DNA of 64,000 nucleotides from Sphingopyxis sp. QXT-31 (lineage in GTDB: Bacteria; Pseudomonadota; Alphaproteobacteria; Sphingomonadales; Sphingomonadaceae). The translations under genes were made by a program, and so were the position numbers. The stretch is from contig NZ_CP019449.1 of assembly GCF_001984035.1 (NCBI RefSeq), forward strand, positions 2,976,001-3,040,000, in the 5' to 3' direction. Of this stretch, positions 8,085-16,851 are shown in pieces. Within the stretch, counting starts at the first letter, position 1, and every line of letters begins with the position of its first letter. The notes under the pieces were generated by a model. That model was not told the origin of the DNA, searched no databases, and was given only the letters and a program-made list of their open reading frames with translations.

Positions 8085-8216
8085 TTATTTCTTCATATTG
8101 TCGAGCCCCGCGACCACGCCGGTCTTGGTCGACGGATTGCTGGCGTTGGGCTTTTTGGGCTTTTCGGCCTTGGGTTTGCGGACTTCGCGGTTCGTTTTCT
8201 TCTGCCCTTTGGCCAT
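8085..8216 (-). CDS. 43-residue lysine-rich small protein
   Basis: Short open frame from ATG at 8216 to TAA at 8085. It reads [20 protein letters not shown], continues with KK and [21 protein letters not shown]. It is strongly basic in its first half. Codon use fits the neighbours, AAGG stands 8 nt before the start, and the frame ends close before the yaiI-like gene, which supports translation. Similar Lys-rich small proteins of unknown function are, to my knowledge, annotated in other sphingomonads. Binding to nucleic acid is a guess from charge alone. Confidence 0.65.
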   Translation of the reverse strand: MAKGQKKTNREVRKPKAEKPKKPNASNPSTKTGVVAGLDNMKK

Positions 8217-8309
8217 GATCAATACCTTGGAGGCGGCGGACGCCGTTGCCCGTCGCCGGCGACCCTAGGCGCAACGGCGCCGCGCGTCGCCTGTTTCCGG
8301 CGCGCCCGC

Positions 8310-9068
8310 TCATGCCGACACTCCATCCCAGAGCAGTTTCGCGCCGAGTAGCACCATCAGGACATAGACGATCACATAGAAGCGCGCGGGGTTCATGCGT
8401 TTGAGCCAGCGCACCGTCAGCAAGGTACTGACGATCGCGAGCGGCATCAGCAGCAGCGCCGCGACCACCACCTCGTGCGGAAAGGCGCCGAGCGCCAGAT
8501 AGGCGGGCACCTTCATCCAGTTTATAGCCGCGAACAGGATCGAGCTCGTCCCGATGAAGACGAGATGCGGCAGGCGGCGCGGGGTCACCCACATCTGGAA
8601 CGGCGGCCCGCCGGCGTGCGCGATCTGGCTGGTGAGGCCGGTCGCGATCCCGAACAGGCTGCCGACCCAGCCCGGCGAGGTCGACGGTGCGACGACACGC
8701 CCGCCGCGCTCGACCCACAGGCGATAGAGGCCGAAGAGCATGGTGATCCCGCCGAGTGCCGCCATCAGCTGCGCCTCATTGACTTGCTCCGCGAAATAAT
8801 AGCCGGCGAAGATGCCGACCGCCGCGCCGGGCAGCATCCAGCCGATGATCCACCCGTCCCACGTCTGGCGGAACGACCAGACGCTGACGACGTCCTGCAC
8901 GATCAGGATCGGCAGCAGCAGCGCCGCCGCGGTCGCGGGCGGCAGCACCAGCGCGGCAAGCGGGGTCGCGAGCGCGCCGACCCCGGCGAGTCCGCCCTTC
9001 GCCATGCCGAGCAGCACCACCGCGACGATCAATATCGCCAGCGTCACCGGATCGGCCAAGATGCTCAT
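8310..9068 (-). CDS. TauE/SafE family sulfite exporter-like permease
   Basis: 252-residue inner-membrane protein with about eight hydrophobic segments, of the TauE/SafE (DUF81) family. Recognisable pieces are VVLLGMAKGGLAGVGALATP near the N-terminus and IATGLTSQIAHAGGPPFQMW in the second repeat. The family moves organosulfur or sulfite-type anions; the substrate here is unknown. The ATG at 9068 overlaps the ung stop codon (ATGA), which fixes the start and implies coupled translation. It is downstream in a two-gene unit with ung, a link that looks positional rather than functional. Confidence 0.85.
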   Translation of the reverse strand: MSILADPVTLAILIVAVVLLGMAKGGLAGVGALATPLAALVLPPATAAALLLPILIVQDVVSVWSFRQTWDGWIIGWMLPGAAVGIFAGYYFAEQVNEAQLMAALGGITMLFGLYRLWVERGGRVVAPSTSPGWVGSLFGIATGLTSQIAHAGGPPFQMWVTPRRLPHLVFIGTSSILFAAINWMKVPAYLALGAFPHEVVVAALLLMPLAIVSTLLTVRWLKRMNPARFYVIVYVLMVLLGAKLLWDGVSA

Positions 9069-9769
9069 GCGTCGGGCATCTCGGGCAATTGCCAGTCGAT
9101 CGTCCCGCGCCCGTTGGCCGACAGGAAGGCGTTGGCTTGGCTGAACGGCTTCGATCCGAAAAAGCCGTTGTGCGCCGACAAGGGCGAGGGATGCGGCGCG
9201 CGCAGGATCAGGTGCGGGCTCCCCGCCCCCAGCCCCGGCACGTCGGCGGCCTTGCGCTGCGCGTGGCTGCCCCACAGGATGAAGACCTTGGGCGCCGGAT
9301 CGGCGGCGACCGCCGCGACCGCGGCGTCGGTGAAACGCTCCCAGCCGCGCTTCTGGTGCGACGCCGCCATGCCCGCCTCGACCGTCAGCACATTGTTGAG
9401 CAGCAGCACGCCCTGATCGGCCCAATGTTTCAAATAGCCGTGTCGCGCCGGGGGGATGCCCAGGTCGTCGCGCATTTCCTTGTAGATATTGACCAGGCTC
9501 GGCGGCGTCCGCACCCCGGGCTGCACCGAGAAGCAGAGCCCATGCGCCTGATCGGCGCCATGATAGGGGTCCTGCCCCAGGATCACGACGCGGACCTCGC
9601 TTGGCGGGGTCGCGTCGAGCGCCGCGAACCAGTCGCGCGGCTTGGGATAGATGGTCTTGCCCTTCGCGCGCTCGCCGGCGAGGAACGCCTTCAACTGTAC
9701 CATATAAGGCAAATCGAACTCGCCGCCGATGCGCGCGAGCCAGTCGGGATGAAGCTTGACCTCGGCCAT
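9065..9769 (-). CDS. ung: Uracil-DNA glycosylase, family 1
   Basis: 234 residues, normal for Ung. It removes uracil from DNA to start base-excision repair. The water-activating loop GQDPYHGADQAHGLCFSV has the catalytic Asp67, and the minor-groove loop HPSPLSAHNGFFG carries His193. The uracil-pocket LLLNNVLTVEAG is intact. The last codons overlap the start of the TauE-like permease gene by 4 nt. Confidence 0.95.
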   Translation of the reverse strand: MAEVKLHPDWLARIGGEFDLPYMVQLKAFLAGERAKGKTIYPKPRDWFAALDATPPSEVRVVILGQDPYHGADQAHGLCFSVQPGVRTPPSLVNIYKEMRDDLGIPPARHGYLKHWADQGVLLLNNVLTVEAGMAASHQKRGWERFTDAAVAAVAADPAPKVFILWGSHAQRKAADVPGLGAGSPHLILRAPHPSPLSAHNGFFGSKPFSQANAFLSANGRGTIDWQLPEMPDA

Positions 9770-9847
9770 GCCGAGCCTTTGACCGGAGCTGGCGCGCCTT
9801 GTCCAGCGGCTATTGGCCCGCTAGGCACGGCGCGCACATAGGGGATC

Positions 9848-10180
9848 ATGGCAATGGCAATCGGCGAAGCACTGGACCAGCTCGAAGCGGTGGTGAAGGC
9901 GCGCCTTGAAGCTGGCGACGCCGAAGCCTCCTACGTCGCGAGCCTCGCCGCCAGGGGCCGCGGCAAGATCGCGCAGAAGCTCGGCGAGGAAGCCGTCGAG
10001 ACCGTCATCGCCGCGATCAGCGAGGACGACAAGGCGCTGGTCGGCGAAGCGAGCGACCTGATCTTCCACCTGTCGATCCTGCTCGCCGAGCGTGGCCTTG
10101 CATGGACCGACATCGCCGCCGAACTGACCCGCCGCCACGGCACCTCGGGGCACGCCGAAAAGGCCGCGCGCCCGTCCTGA
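9848..10180 (+). CDS. hisE: Phosphoribosyl-ATP pyrophosphatase
   Basis: 110-residue MazG-fold enzyme that hydrolyses phosphoribosyl-ATP to phosphoribosyl-AMP (second step of histidine synthesis, EC 3.6.1.31). The Mg-binding acidic helix motif KLGEEAVETVIAA and the helix EASDLIFHLSILL are clear. Start is ATG at 9848; a second ATG two codons later is possible. It is followed after 21 nt by the HIT gene, a common pairing in alphaproteobacteria. Its usual place behind hisF is occupied here by an unrelated segment of about 6 kb. Confidence 0.93.
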   Translation: MAMAIGEALDQLEAVVKARLEAGDAEASYVASLAARGRGKIAQKLGEEAVETVIAAISEDDKALVGEASDLIFHLSILLAERGLAWTDIAAELTRRHGTSGHAEKAARPS

Positions 10181-10201
10181 CATCCCGCAATAGGAGCGAC
10201 C

Positions 10202-10579
10202 ATGCCGATCGACGCCACCCTCCCCTATGACGACAGCAACATCTTTGCGCGCATCCTGCGCGGCGAGCTGCCGTGCAAGAAGGTCCATGAGGACGCGTTC
10301 AGCCTCGCCTTTCACGACATCAATCCGCAGGCGCCGCTGCACATATTGGTGATCCCCAAGGGCCCCTATGTCAGCTGGGACGATTTTTCCGAACGCGGCA
10401 GCGACGCCGAGATCGCGGGTTTCGTCCGCGCGGTGGGGCAGGTCGCGCGCGACCTCGGCCTCGTCGCGCCCGGCTACCGCCTGCTGGCGAACGTCGGGCT
10501 CGACAGCCACCAGGAAGTGCCGCACCTCCACGTGCATCTCTTCGCGGGGCAAAAGCTGGGGCCGATGCTGGCGCGCTGA
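10202..10579 (+). CDS. hinT: HIT-family nucleotide hydrolase (HinT type)
   Basis: 125 residues with the histidine triad motif VPHLHVHLF (His108, His110, His112) and the Hint-type N-terminus (NIFARILRGELPCKKVHE, LAFHDINPQAPLHILVIPK). Such proteins hydrolyse AMP-lysine or aminoacyl-adenylate phosphoramidates. An earlier conserved His is within NVGLDSHQEVPH. It lies 21 nt after hisE and probably shares its message. Confidence 0.9.
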   Translation: MPIDATLPYDDSNIFARILRGELPCKKVHEDAFSLAFHDINPQAPLHILVIPKGPYVSWDDFSERGSDAEIAGFVRAVGQVARDLGLVAPGYRLLANVGLDSHQEVPHLHVHLFAGQKLGPMLAR

Positions 10580-10580
10580 A

Positions 10581-10717
10581 AATCCTCCCCGGAACGGGGA
10601 GGGGGAACATGCGAAGCATGGCGGAGGGGGGCCGGTCCTCACGCAACGCTGGCGGGCCACGATAGCCCCCTCCGTCAGCAGCTTCGCGGCTGCCACCTCC
10701 CCGTTCCGGGGAGGAAT
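10581..10717. repeat. Palindromic repeat element, copy 1 of family C
   Basis: The ends AATCCTCCCCGGAACGGGGA (10581-10600) and CCTCCCCGTTCCGGGGAGGA (10697-10716) are near-perfect reverse complements, and each contains a smaller hairpin. The interior carries further self-complementary pieces (ATGCGAAGCAT, CAGCAGCTTCGCGGCTG). It fills nearly half of the 292-bp gap between hinT and the macroglobulin gene, the largest gene-free stretch in the window. A diverged copy of the same layout lies at 31969-32107. Confidence 0.75.
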
Positions 10718-10751
10718 GACATCGGCCGAATCACCGCGAATTCGATTTGTC

Positions 10752-10767
10752 AGTGATCCAGATCACA
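10752..10767. promoter_or_regulatory. CRP/FNR-like site upstream of the macroglobulin gene
   Basis: AGTGATCCAGATCACA matches the CRP consensus TGTGA-N6-TCACA at nine of ten positions. It lies 105 bp upstream of the macroglobulin start. Whether a CRP-family regulator of this organism uses it is unknown. Confidence 0.35.
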
Positions 10768-10871
10768 GCGCCGTCACGCATTGCGATTAACCGTGCGCGC
10801 CATGCGGCAGCGGGTGGACAGCGCCCCCTGTTTCCAGCAGGATAGCGCATAGGCCACGGGGAGACACGGCA

Positions 10872-13800
10872 ATGGCGGGATGGCGGGCTTGGGGCAGGAC
10901 CCTCGCGGCGAAAGCGAAGCTGGCGCTGATCGTCCCGCTCGCGGGCCTGCTCGCCGCCACCAGCGCCGACACCATCCCGCAGGTCATCCTCGCCACCCCC
11001 GGCAGCGCGGGCAATGGCGACGGCACGATCGCGCGCTTCACCTTGCGCTTCTCCGACGACATCGTGCCGCTCGGCGACCCGCGCGCCAAGGCGCCCGCCA
11101 AGCACGACTGCCCCGTCCCCGGCACCGGCCGCTGGGTCGACACGCGCACCTGGGTGCTTGAATTCGACAAGGCGCTGCCCGGCGGGGTTACCTGCAACGT
11201 CGAGCTGGTCCCGAACCTGCGCACCGCCGCGGGGACCTGGGTCGGCGGCAACAGCCGCTTCGAGATCGATTCGGGCGGCCCCTCGGCGCGCGCGGTGCTC
11301 GTCGGCGGCACTTATGACGGGATCGAGGAGGACCAGATCTTCCTCGTCGCCACCAATGTCGCCGCCGACCGCGCCTCGGTCGGCCGCTACGCCTATTGCG
11401 CGGTCGATGGCATTGGCGAGAAGATCCCCGTCGACGTGCTGAAGCCCGAGATCGCGAGCGAGATCCTCGACGGCCTCGGCCAGACCAATTGGGACCGGCA
11501 GGAATTCGCCTATAACGGCAACCTTCCGCTCCGCCTCCCCGTCGCGGGCGCCGACCGCAACCAGGTGCTCGAGCGCATCGTCCCGGTCAAATGCCGCCGC
11601 CCGCTGCCCCCCGGGCGCGAGATGGCGCTCGTCTGGGACGCGCGCATCCAGCAGGCCGGCGCGCCGTCGCGCACCGCCGGCCGCGACCAGCGCTTCGATT
11701 ATGACGTCCGCCCCGCCTTCACCGCGAAGATGTCGTGCAGCCGCGTCAACCCGCAGGCGGGCTGCAACCCGCTGAAGGACATCACGCTGAGCTTCGCCTC
11801 GCCCGTCGCGCGCGACGTCGCGCTCGCCGCGACGCTGAACACCGCCGACGGCAAGAAGATCGCCGCGAAGCTCGACGACGACGACAAGAACGACGCGCAT
11901 GTCACCTATGTGCGCTTCACCGGCCCGCTGCCGCAGAATATCGACGCGACGCTGATCCTACCCGCCGACGTCGCCGACCAGAGCGGCCGCAAGCTGCAGA
12001 ACCAGTCGAACTTCCCGCTGAAATTCCACATCGACCGCGCGCCGCCGCTGGTCAAATTCGCCGCCAGCTTCGGCATCCTCGAGGCGGGCGAGGGGGGCAT
12101 ATTGCCCGTCACCGTGCGCGGGGTCGAAGCCTCGCTCGCGCAGTCGAACCTCAAGATGCCCGCGACGGCGCTGCGCGTCGGCGACGACGATGCCGCGATC
12201 GCGCGCTGGCTGAAGCGCGTCGACGACGCCGACGACACCGACTATCGCGAGGAGCGCGACGCGACCGGCAAGGAAGTCACGGTCAACTACACCGGCACCA
12301 AGTCGGTGTTCGACGGCGCCCCCGCGGGCGGCGAACGCCGCGAGATGCAGCTCAGCCCCGCCGCGGGCGGCAAGGAGTTCGAGGTCGTCGGCATTCCCTT
12401 GACCGAAAAGGGCTTCCACGTCGTCGAGATCGCGAGCCCCGAGCTCGGCGCCGCCTTGCTCGGCCGCAAGGCGACGCGCTATGTCACCACCGCCGCGCTC
12501 GTCACCAATATGGCGGTGCATTTCAAATGGGGTCGCGAAAGCTCGCTCGCCTGGGTGACCGCGCTCGACACCGGCCTGCCCGTCCCCGGCGCCGAGGTCC
12601 GCGTCACCGACGCCTGCACCGGGCGCCAGCTCGCGCGCGGCACCGCCGACAAGCAGGGCCGCCTCGCCTTCCCGAGCGGCCTGCCGCAACCCGAAACCTA
12701 TGCGAGCTGCGAGGAGGAGCCCAACCCCGCGGTCAGCGAGGGCCATGCTTTGATGGTCAGCGCCCGCAGCGGCGACGATTTCAGCTTCACCCTCACCGAC
12801 TGGGGCAACGGCATCCGCCCCTATGACTTCGACCTGCCTTACGGCTGGTCCGAACGCGAGGACATCCTCCACACCGTCTTCGACCGCGCGCTGGTGAAGG
12901 CCGGCGAGACGGTCAATATGAAGCATATCCTGCGCCGCCCCGTCGGCACGGGCTTTGCGACGCCCAAGCCGATGGCGGGCAAGCTCCGCCTCGTCCACCG
13001 CGGCTCGGACACCGAATTCTCGATGCCCTTCAGCATCGACGCCTCGGGCAGCGGCGAGAGCGTGTGGAACGTCCCCGCCTCGGCGCCGATGGGCGACTAC
13101 GACCTCGTTTTCGTCACCAAGGACAAGGACGGCGAGGACAAGACGATCTGGTCGTCGCAGTCGGTCAAGGTCGACGAATATCGCCTGCCGACGATGAAGG
13201 CGACCGTCACCGGGCCCAAGACGCCCCCAGTGCGCCCGACGCAGGTGCCGCTGTCGCTCTTCGTCGGTTACCTGTCGGGCGGCCCCGCGCCCAATATCCC
13301 GGTCGAGATGCGCACCAGCTTCTCGCCGAGCTGGTCGCCCCCCGAGGATTATCGCGACTGGGATTTCGACGGCGCGGCGATCAAGGAAGGCGTCGTCCAG
13401 CTCGACGACAGCGGCGAGGAGCCCGCCGCCGAGATGCCGCTCGCGCGTTCGGTGCCGCTGCGCCTCGACGCCAATGGCAGCGCGACGACGACGGTGTCGG
13501 TGGACCAGCCGATCACCGAGCCGACCCAGATGGCGGTCGAGATGGATTATGAGGACGCCAATGGCGAGACGCTGACGTCGAGCCGCCGCATCACCCTCTT
13601 CCCCTCAGCGGTACGGTTGGGCCTCAAGACCGACGGCTGGCTGATGCGCGACAACGATCTGCGCCTCAATTTCGTCGCCCTCGACCTCGACGGCCGGCCG
13701 CTGTCGGGCCAGCGCGTCCAGGTCGCGCTCTACAGCCGCGAGATCATCACTGCACGGCGGCGCCTGATCGGCGGCTTCTACGCTTATGACAACCAGGTGC

Positions 13801-16706
13801 GCACCACGCGCCTCGCCGCAACGTGCAGCGCCTCGACCGACAAGCTCGGCCGCGCGCGCTGCGCGATGGCGCCGGGCGTCTCGGGCGAAGTCACCGTCGT
13901 CGCCACGACCGTCGACGCCGACGGCAACGAGGCGCGCGCCGTCCGCTCGGTCTGGCTCGCGGGCGACGACGACTGGTGGTTCGGCGGCGACAATGGCGAC
14001 CGCATGGACGTGATCGCCGAAAAGCCGCGCTACGCCGCGGGCGACACCGCCAGCTTCCAGGTCCGCATGCCCTTCCGCGAAGCCACGGCACTCGTCACCG
14101 TCGAGCGCGAAGGCGTGCTTTCGAGCTTCGTCGTGCCGCTGAAGGGCACCAACCCCGTCGTAAAGGTCAAGCTGCCCGCGACCTATGCGCCCGACGTCTA
14201 TGTTTCGGTGATGGCGGTGCGCGGGCGCGTCACGGGCAACGAAAGCTGGTTCCGCAAGCTGAAACGCGCGGCGGGTTTCAAGATCGAGAACAGCGAGGGC
14301 GCCCCGGCGACCGCGCTCGTCGACCTCGCCAAGCCGAGCTACCGCATGGGCATCGCGCGCATCAAGGTCGGCTGGGAAGGGCATCAGCTCGGCGTGAAAG
14401 TGACCTCGGACAAGGCCAAATATGCCGTCCGCGAAACCGCGAAGGCGAGCATCGAGGTCAAGGGACCGAACGGCAAGGCGCCCGCGAACGCCGACGTCGC
14501 CTTCGTCGCGGTCGACGAAGCGCTGTTGCAACTCGCGCCGAACGAAAGCTGGAAGCTGATCGACGCGATGATGGGCGAACGCACGCTCGACGTGCTCACC
14601 TCGACCGCGCAAATGCAGGTCGTCGGTAAAAGACATTACGGCCGCAAGGCGCTCGAACCCGGCGGTGGCGGTGGCGGCGACCTCTCGGGCCTGACGCGCG
14701 AGGATTTCCGTCCCGTGCTGCTGTGGAAGGGCCGCGTGCCGCTCGACGCCAAGGGGCGCGCCACGGTCGACGTGCCGCTCAGCGACAATCTCTCGGCCTT
14801 CCGCCTCGTCGCGATCGCGACCGACGGATCGCAATATTTCGGCACCGGCGAGACGAGCGTCCGCACCGTGCAGGATCTCGGCGTCTTCGCCGGGCTCCCC
14901 GACCTGGTCCGCACCGGCGACACCTTCGACGCGCGCTTCACCCTGCGCAACGGCACCGACAAGGCGATGACCGTCACCGCCAATGCGACTCTGTCGCCTG
15001 CGGTCGCGACCGCGCCGCCGCTCACCGTCACGATCCCCGCGGGGGGCGCGGTGCCGGTCAGCTGGTCGGTCGTCGCTCCGGAGAATGCCGGGCCGATCGA
15101 ATGGACCGTCGACGCCGCGTCGAAGGACGGCAAGGCGCGCGACCGGCTGGTCTTCCAGCAGATCGTCGAACCCGCGGTGCCGATCGAGACCTGGGCCGCG
15201 TCTTTGTTCCGCGTCGGCCCCGACACCAGCCTGCCCATCGGCGTTCCCGAGGGCGCGCTTCCCGGCGGCTATGTCGATATCGCGCTCGCGGGCACGCTCG
15301 CGCCGCCGCTGTCGGGCGTGCGCGACTATATGGGCGTCTATCCCTACAACTGCTTCGAACAGTCGACCTCGCGCGCGGTCGCGCTGAACGATGTCGGCCG
15401 CTGGCAGGCGCTGGCGGGGGCGATACCGACCTATCTCGATAAGGACGGGCTGCTCCGCTACTGGCCGAACGAGCGGCTCGAGGGCTCGGCCGAGCTCACC
15501 GCCTATGTCCTTGCGATCACCGCGGCAAACGGCTTCGCCATCCCCGACGATTCGAAGGCCAAGATGGTAAGCGCGCTGCAAGCGGTGGTCGAGGGACGCC
15601 TCACCCGCAAGGGCTATGGTCCCTATGACATCCGCCCGGTCCGCGTCGCCGCGCTCGCCGCGCTCGCGCGGAACAATGCGTCGAGCGCGAAGCTGGTCGC
15701 GGCGATCGACATGGTCCCCGCCGACATGGCTACGGGCACGCTCGCCGACTGGCTCGTCGCGATCGAGCGCACCCCGAACGTTCGCAACGCCCCGGCGCTG
15801 CGTGCGGCAGCCGAGGCCGAGCTCAGGAAGCGCCTCGTCTACGAAGGCACGCGCGTCGACCTCGTCGACGATGCGAAAGCGCCGTGGTGGATGATGGTCA
15901 GCGGCGACGAGATGGCGATCAAGACGCTCGACGCGGTGCTCGGCCGCAAGGGCTGGGAGAATGATGCGGGCAAGCTGATGGTCGGCGTCGCGCAGCGCCA
16001 GCGCAAGGGCCATTGGGACACCACCCCGGCCAATGCGTGGGGCGCGGTGACCGTGCGCCGCTTCGCCGAGCTCTATCCAGCCGCCGCGATCACCGGGATC
16101 AGCCGCATCGAGCTGATGGGCGCGAGCGCGAGCCAAAGCTGGCCGCTCGTCGAGCCGGTGACGCCGCTCCGCGTGCCGCTCGTCACGGGCAAGATGAGCC
16201 TCCGCCACGAGGGCAGTGGCTCGCCCTGGGCCGTCGTCAGCGTCAGGGCGCCGGTGCCGCTCAAGGAGCCGCTCAACGCCGGCTATCGCATCAAGCGCTC
16301 GGTCAGCGTGATCAAGGCGGCGACGCCCGGCACGTTGACGCGCGGCGACGTGATTAAGGTGCGGATCGCGGTGGTCGCCGCGGCCGGCCGCACCTGGGTC
16401 GTCGTCAACGACCCCGTGCCCCCCGGCGCGACGATCGTCGGCAACCTCGGCGGCCAATCGCAGATGCTCGGCGAACAGGCGGGCGGCGAGGGCGCGTGGC
16501 CGAGCTATGTGGAACGTGGGAAAGACAGCTGGCGCGGCTATTTCGGCTGGATGCCCGCGGGCACCCACGCGGTCGAATATGTCGTGCGCTTGAACGGCTC
16601 GGGCAAGTTCAACCTGCCCCCGACGCGCGTCGAGGCGATGTACTCGCCCGCAATCCGCGGCCAGTGGCCCAATGGGTCGCTGACCGTGGTGAGCAACGCG
16701 GAGTAA
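10872..16706 (+). CDS. Bacterial alpha-2-macroglobulin, large periplasmic protease trap
   Basis: 1944 residues, in the size range of the large bacterial macroglobulins. The N-terminus has a basic stretch and a hydrophobic segment (LALIVPLAGLLAATSA), so it is exported and perhaps membrane-anchored; there is no lipobox. The body is a chain of MG beta-sandwich domains followed by a bait region, a thioester domain and a C-terminal receptor-like domain. The thioester motif is CFEQ at residues 1494-1497 (PYNCFEQSTSRA); the usual form is CLEQ, and the essential Cys and Gln are kept. The trap covalently captures invading proteases. GGGGAG precedes the ATG at 10872. pbpC follows, the standard pairing for cell-envelope defence and repair. 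Confidence 0.92.
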   Translation: MAGWRAWGRTLAAKAKLALIVPLAGLLAATSADTIPQVILATPGSAGNGDGTIARFTLRFSDDIVPLGDPRAKAPAKHDCPVPGTGRWVDTRTWVLEFDKALPGGVTCNVELVPNLRTAAGTWVGGNSRFEIDSGGPSARAVLVGGTYDGIEEDQIFLVATNVAADRASVGRYAYCAVDGIGEKIPVDVLKPEIASEILDGLGQTNWDRQEFAYNGNLPLRLPVAGADRNQVLERIVPVKCRRPLPPGREMALVWDARIQQAGAPSRTAGRDQRFDYDVRPAFTAKMSCSRVNPQAGCNPLKDITLSFASPVARDVALAATLNTADGKKIAAKLDDDDKNDAHVTYVRFTGPLPQNIDATLILPADVADQSGRKLQNQSNFPLKFHIDRAPPLVKFAASFGILEAGEGGILPVTVRGVEASLAQSNLKMPATALRVGDDDAAIARWLKRVDDADDTDYREERDATGKEVTVNYTGTKSVFDGAPAGGERREMQLSPAAGGKEFEVVGIPLTEKGFHVVEIASPELGAALLGRKATRYVTTAALVTNMAVHFKWGRESSLAWVTALDTGLPVPGAEVRVTDACTGRQLARGTADKQGRLAFPSGLPQPETYASCEEEPNPAVSEGHALMVSARSGDDFSFTLTDWGNGIRPYDFDLPYGWSEREDILHTVFDRALVKAGETVNMKHILRRPVGTGFATPKPMAGKLRLVHRGSDTEFSMPFSIDASGSGESVWNVPASAPMGDYDLVFVTKDKDGEDKTIWSSQSVKVDEYRLPTMKATVTGPKTPPVRPTQVPLSLFVGYLSGGPAPNIPVEMRTSFSPSWSPPEDYRDWDFDGAAIKEGVVQLDDSGEEPAAEMPLARSVPLRLDANGSATTTVSVDQPITEPTQMAVEMDYEDANGETLTSSRRITLFPSAVRLGLKTDGWLMRDNDLRLNFVALDLDGRPLSGQRVQVALYSREIITARRRLIGGFYAYDNQVRTTRLAATCSASTDKLGRARCAMAPGVSGEVTVVATTVDADGNEARAVRSVWLAGDDDWWFGGDNGDRMDVIAEKPRYAAGDTASFQVRMPFREATALVTVEREGVLSSFVVPLKGTNPVVKVKLPATYAPDVYVSVMAVRGRVTGNESWFRKLKRAAGFKIENSEGAPATALVDLAKPSYRMGIARIKVGWEGHQLGVKVTSDKAKYAVRETAKASIEVKGPNGKAPANADVAFVAVDEALLQLAPNESWKLIDAMMGERTLDVLTSTAQMQVVGKRHYGRKALEPGGGGGGDLSGLTREDFRPVLLWKGRVPLDAKGRATVDVPLSDNLSAFRLVAIATDGSQYFGTGETSVRTVQDLGVFAGLPDLVRTGDTFDARFTLRNGTDKAMTVTANATLSPAVATAPPLTVTIPAGGAVPVSWSVVAPENAGPIEWTVDAASKDGKARDRLVFQQIVEPAVPIETWAASLFRVGPDTSLPIGVPEGALPGGYVDIALAGTLAPPLSGVRDYMGVYPYNCFEQSTSRAVALNDVGRWQALAGAIPTYLDKDGLLRYWPNERLEGSAELTAYVLAITAANGFAIPDDSKAKMVSALQAVVEGRLTRKGYGPYDIRPVRVAALAALARNNASSAKLVAAIDMVPADMATGTLADWLVAIERTPNVRNAPALRAAAEAELRKRLVYEGTRVDLVDDAKAPWWMMVSGDEMAIKTLDAVLGRKGWENDAGKLMVGVAQRQRKGHWDTTPANAWGAVTVRRFAELYPAAAITGISRIELMGASASQSWPLVEPVTPLRVPLVTGKMSLRHEGSGSPWAVVSVRAPVPLKEPLNAGYRIKRSVSVIKAATPGTLTRGDVIKVRIAVVAAAGRTWVVVNDPVPPGATIVGNLGGQSQMLGEQAGGEGAWPSYVERGKDSWRGYFGWMPAGTHAVEYVVRLNGSGKFNLPPTRVEAMYSPAIRGQWPNGSLTVVSNAE

Positions 16707-16770
16707 TGGTGCAAAGACGTACCTTTCCATCTCCGTCATGTGGTTGAAGCAATGCCCCTCAATCTGGATC

Positions 16771-16846
16771 GTCATCCCGGCGAAGGCCGGGATCTCGCCC
16801 TCGCCTTCTCATGCACCGGCGAGATCCCGGCCTTCGCCGGGATGAC
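16771..16846. repeat. Perfect 27-nt inverted repeat between the macroglobulin gene and pbpC
   Basis: Arms at 16771-16797 and 16820-16846 are perfect reverse complements with a 22-nt loop. Each arm begins or ends with GTCATCCCGGCGAAGGCCGG or its complement and is itself partly palindromic (CCCGGC-GAAG-GCCGGG). Elements like this are widespread in proteobacterial intergenic DNA. Here the right arm ends 5 nt before the GTG start of pbpC, so the hairpin would cover the ribosome-binding region of pbpC. Confidence 0.85.
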
Positions 16847-16851
16847 GAACA

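Noticed and set aside
8310-9425. Extended 371-residue frame for the TauE-like permease
   Set aside because: The added segment lies across ung. Only the part from 9068 has membrane segments and family motifs.
13605-16775. 1056-residue antisense open frame opposite the macroglobulin gene
   Set aside because: High GC opens long frames on the opposite strand. The translation is His/Arg/Ala-rich without domains, while the sense frame has clear family motifs.
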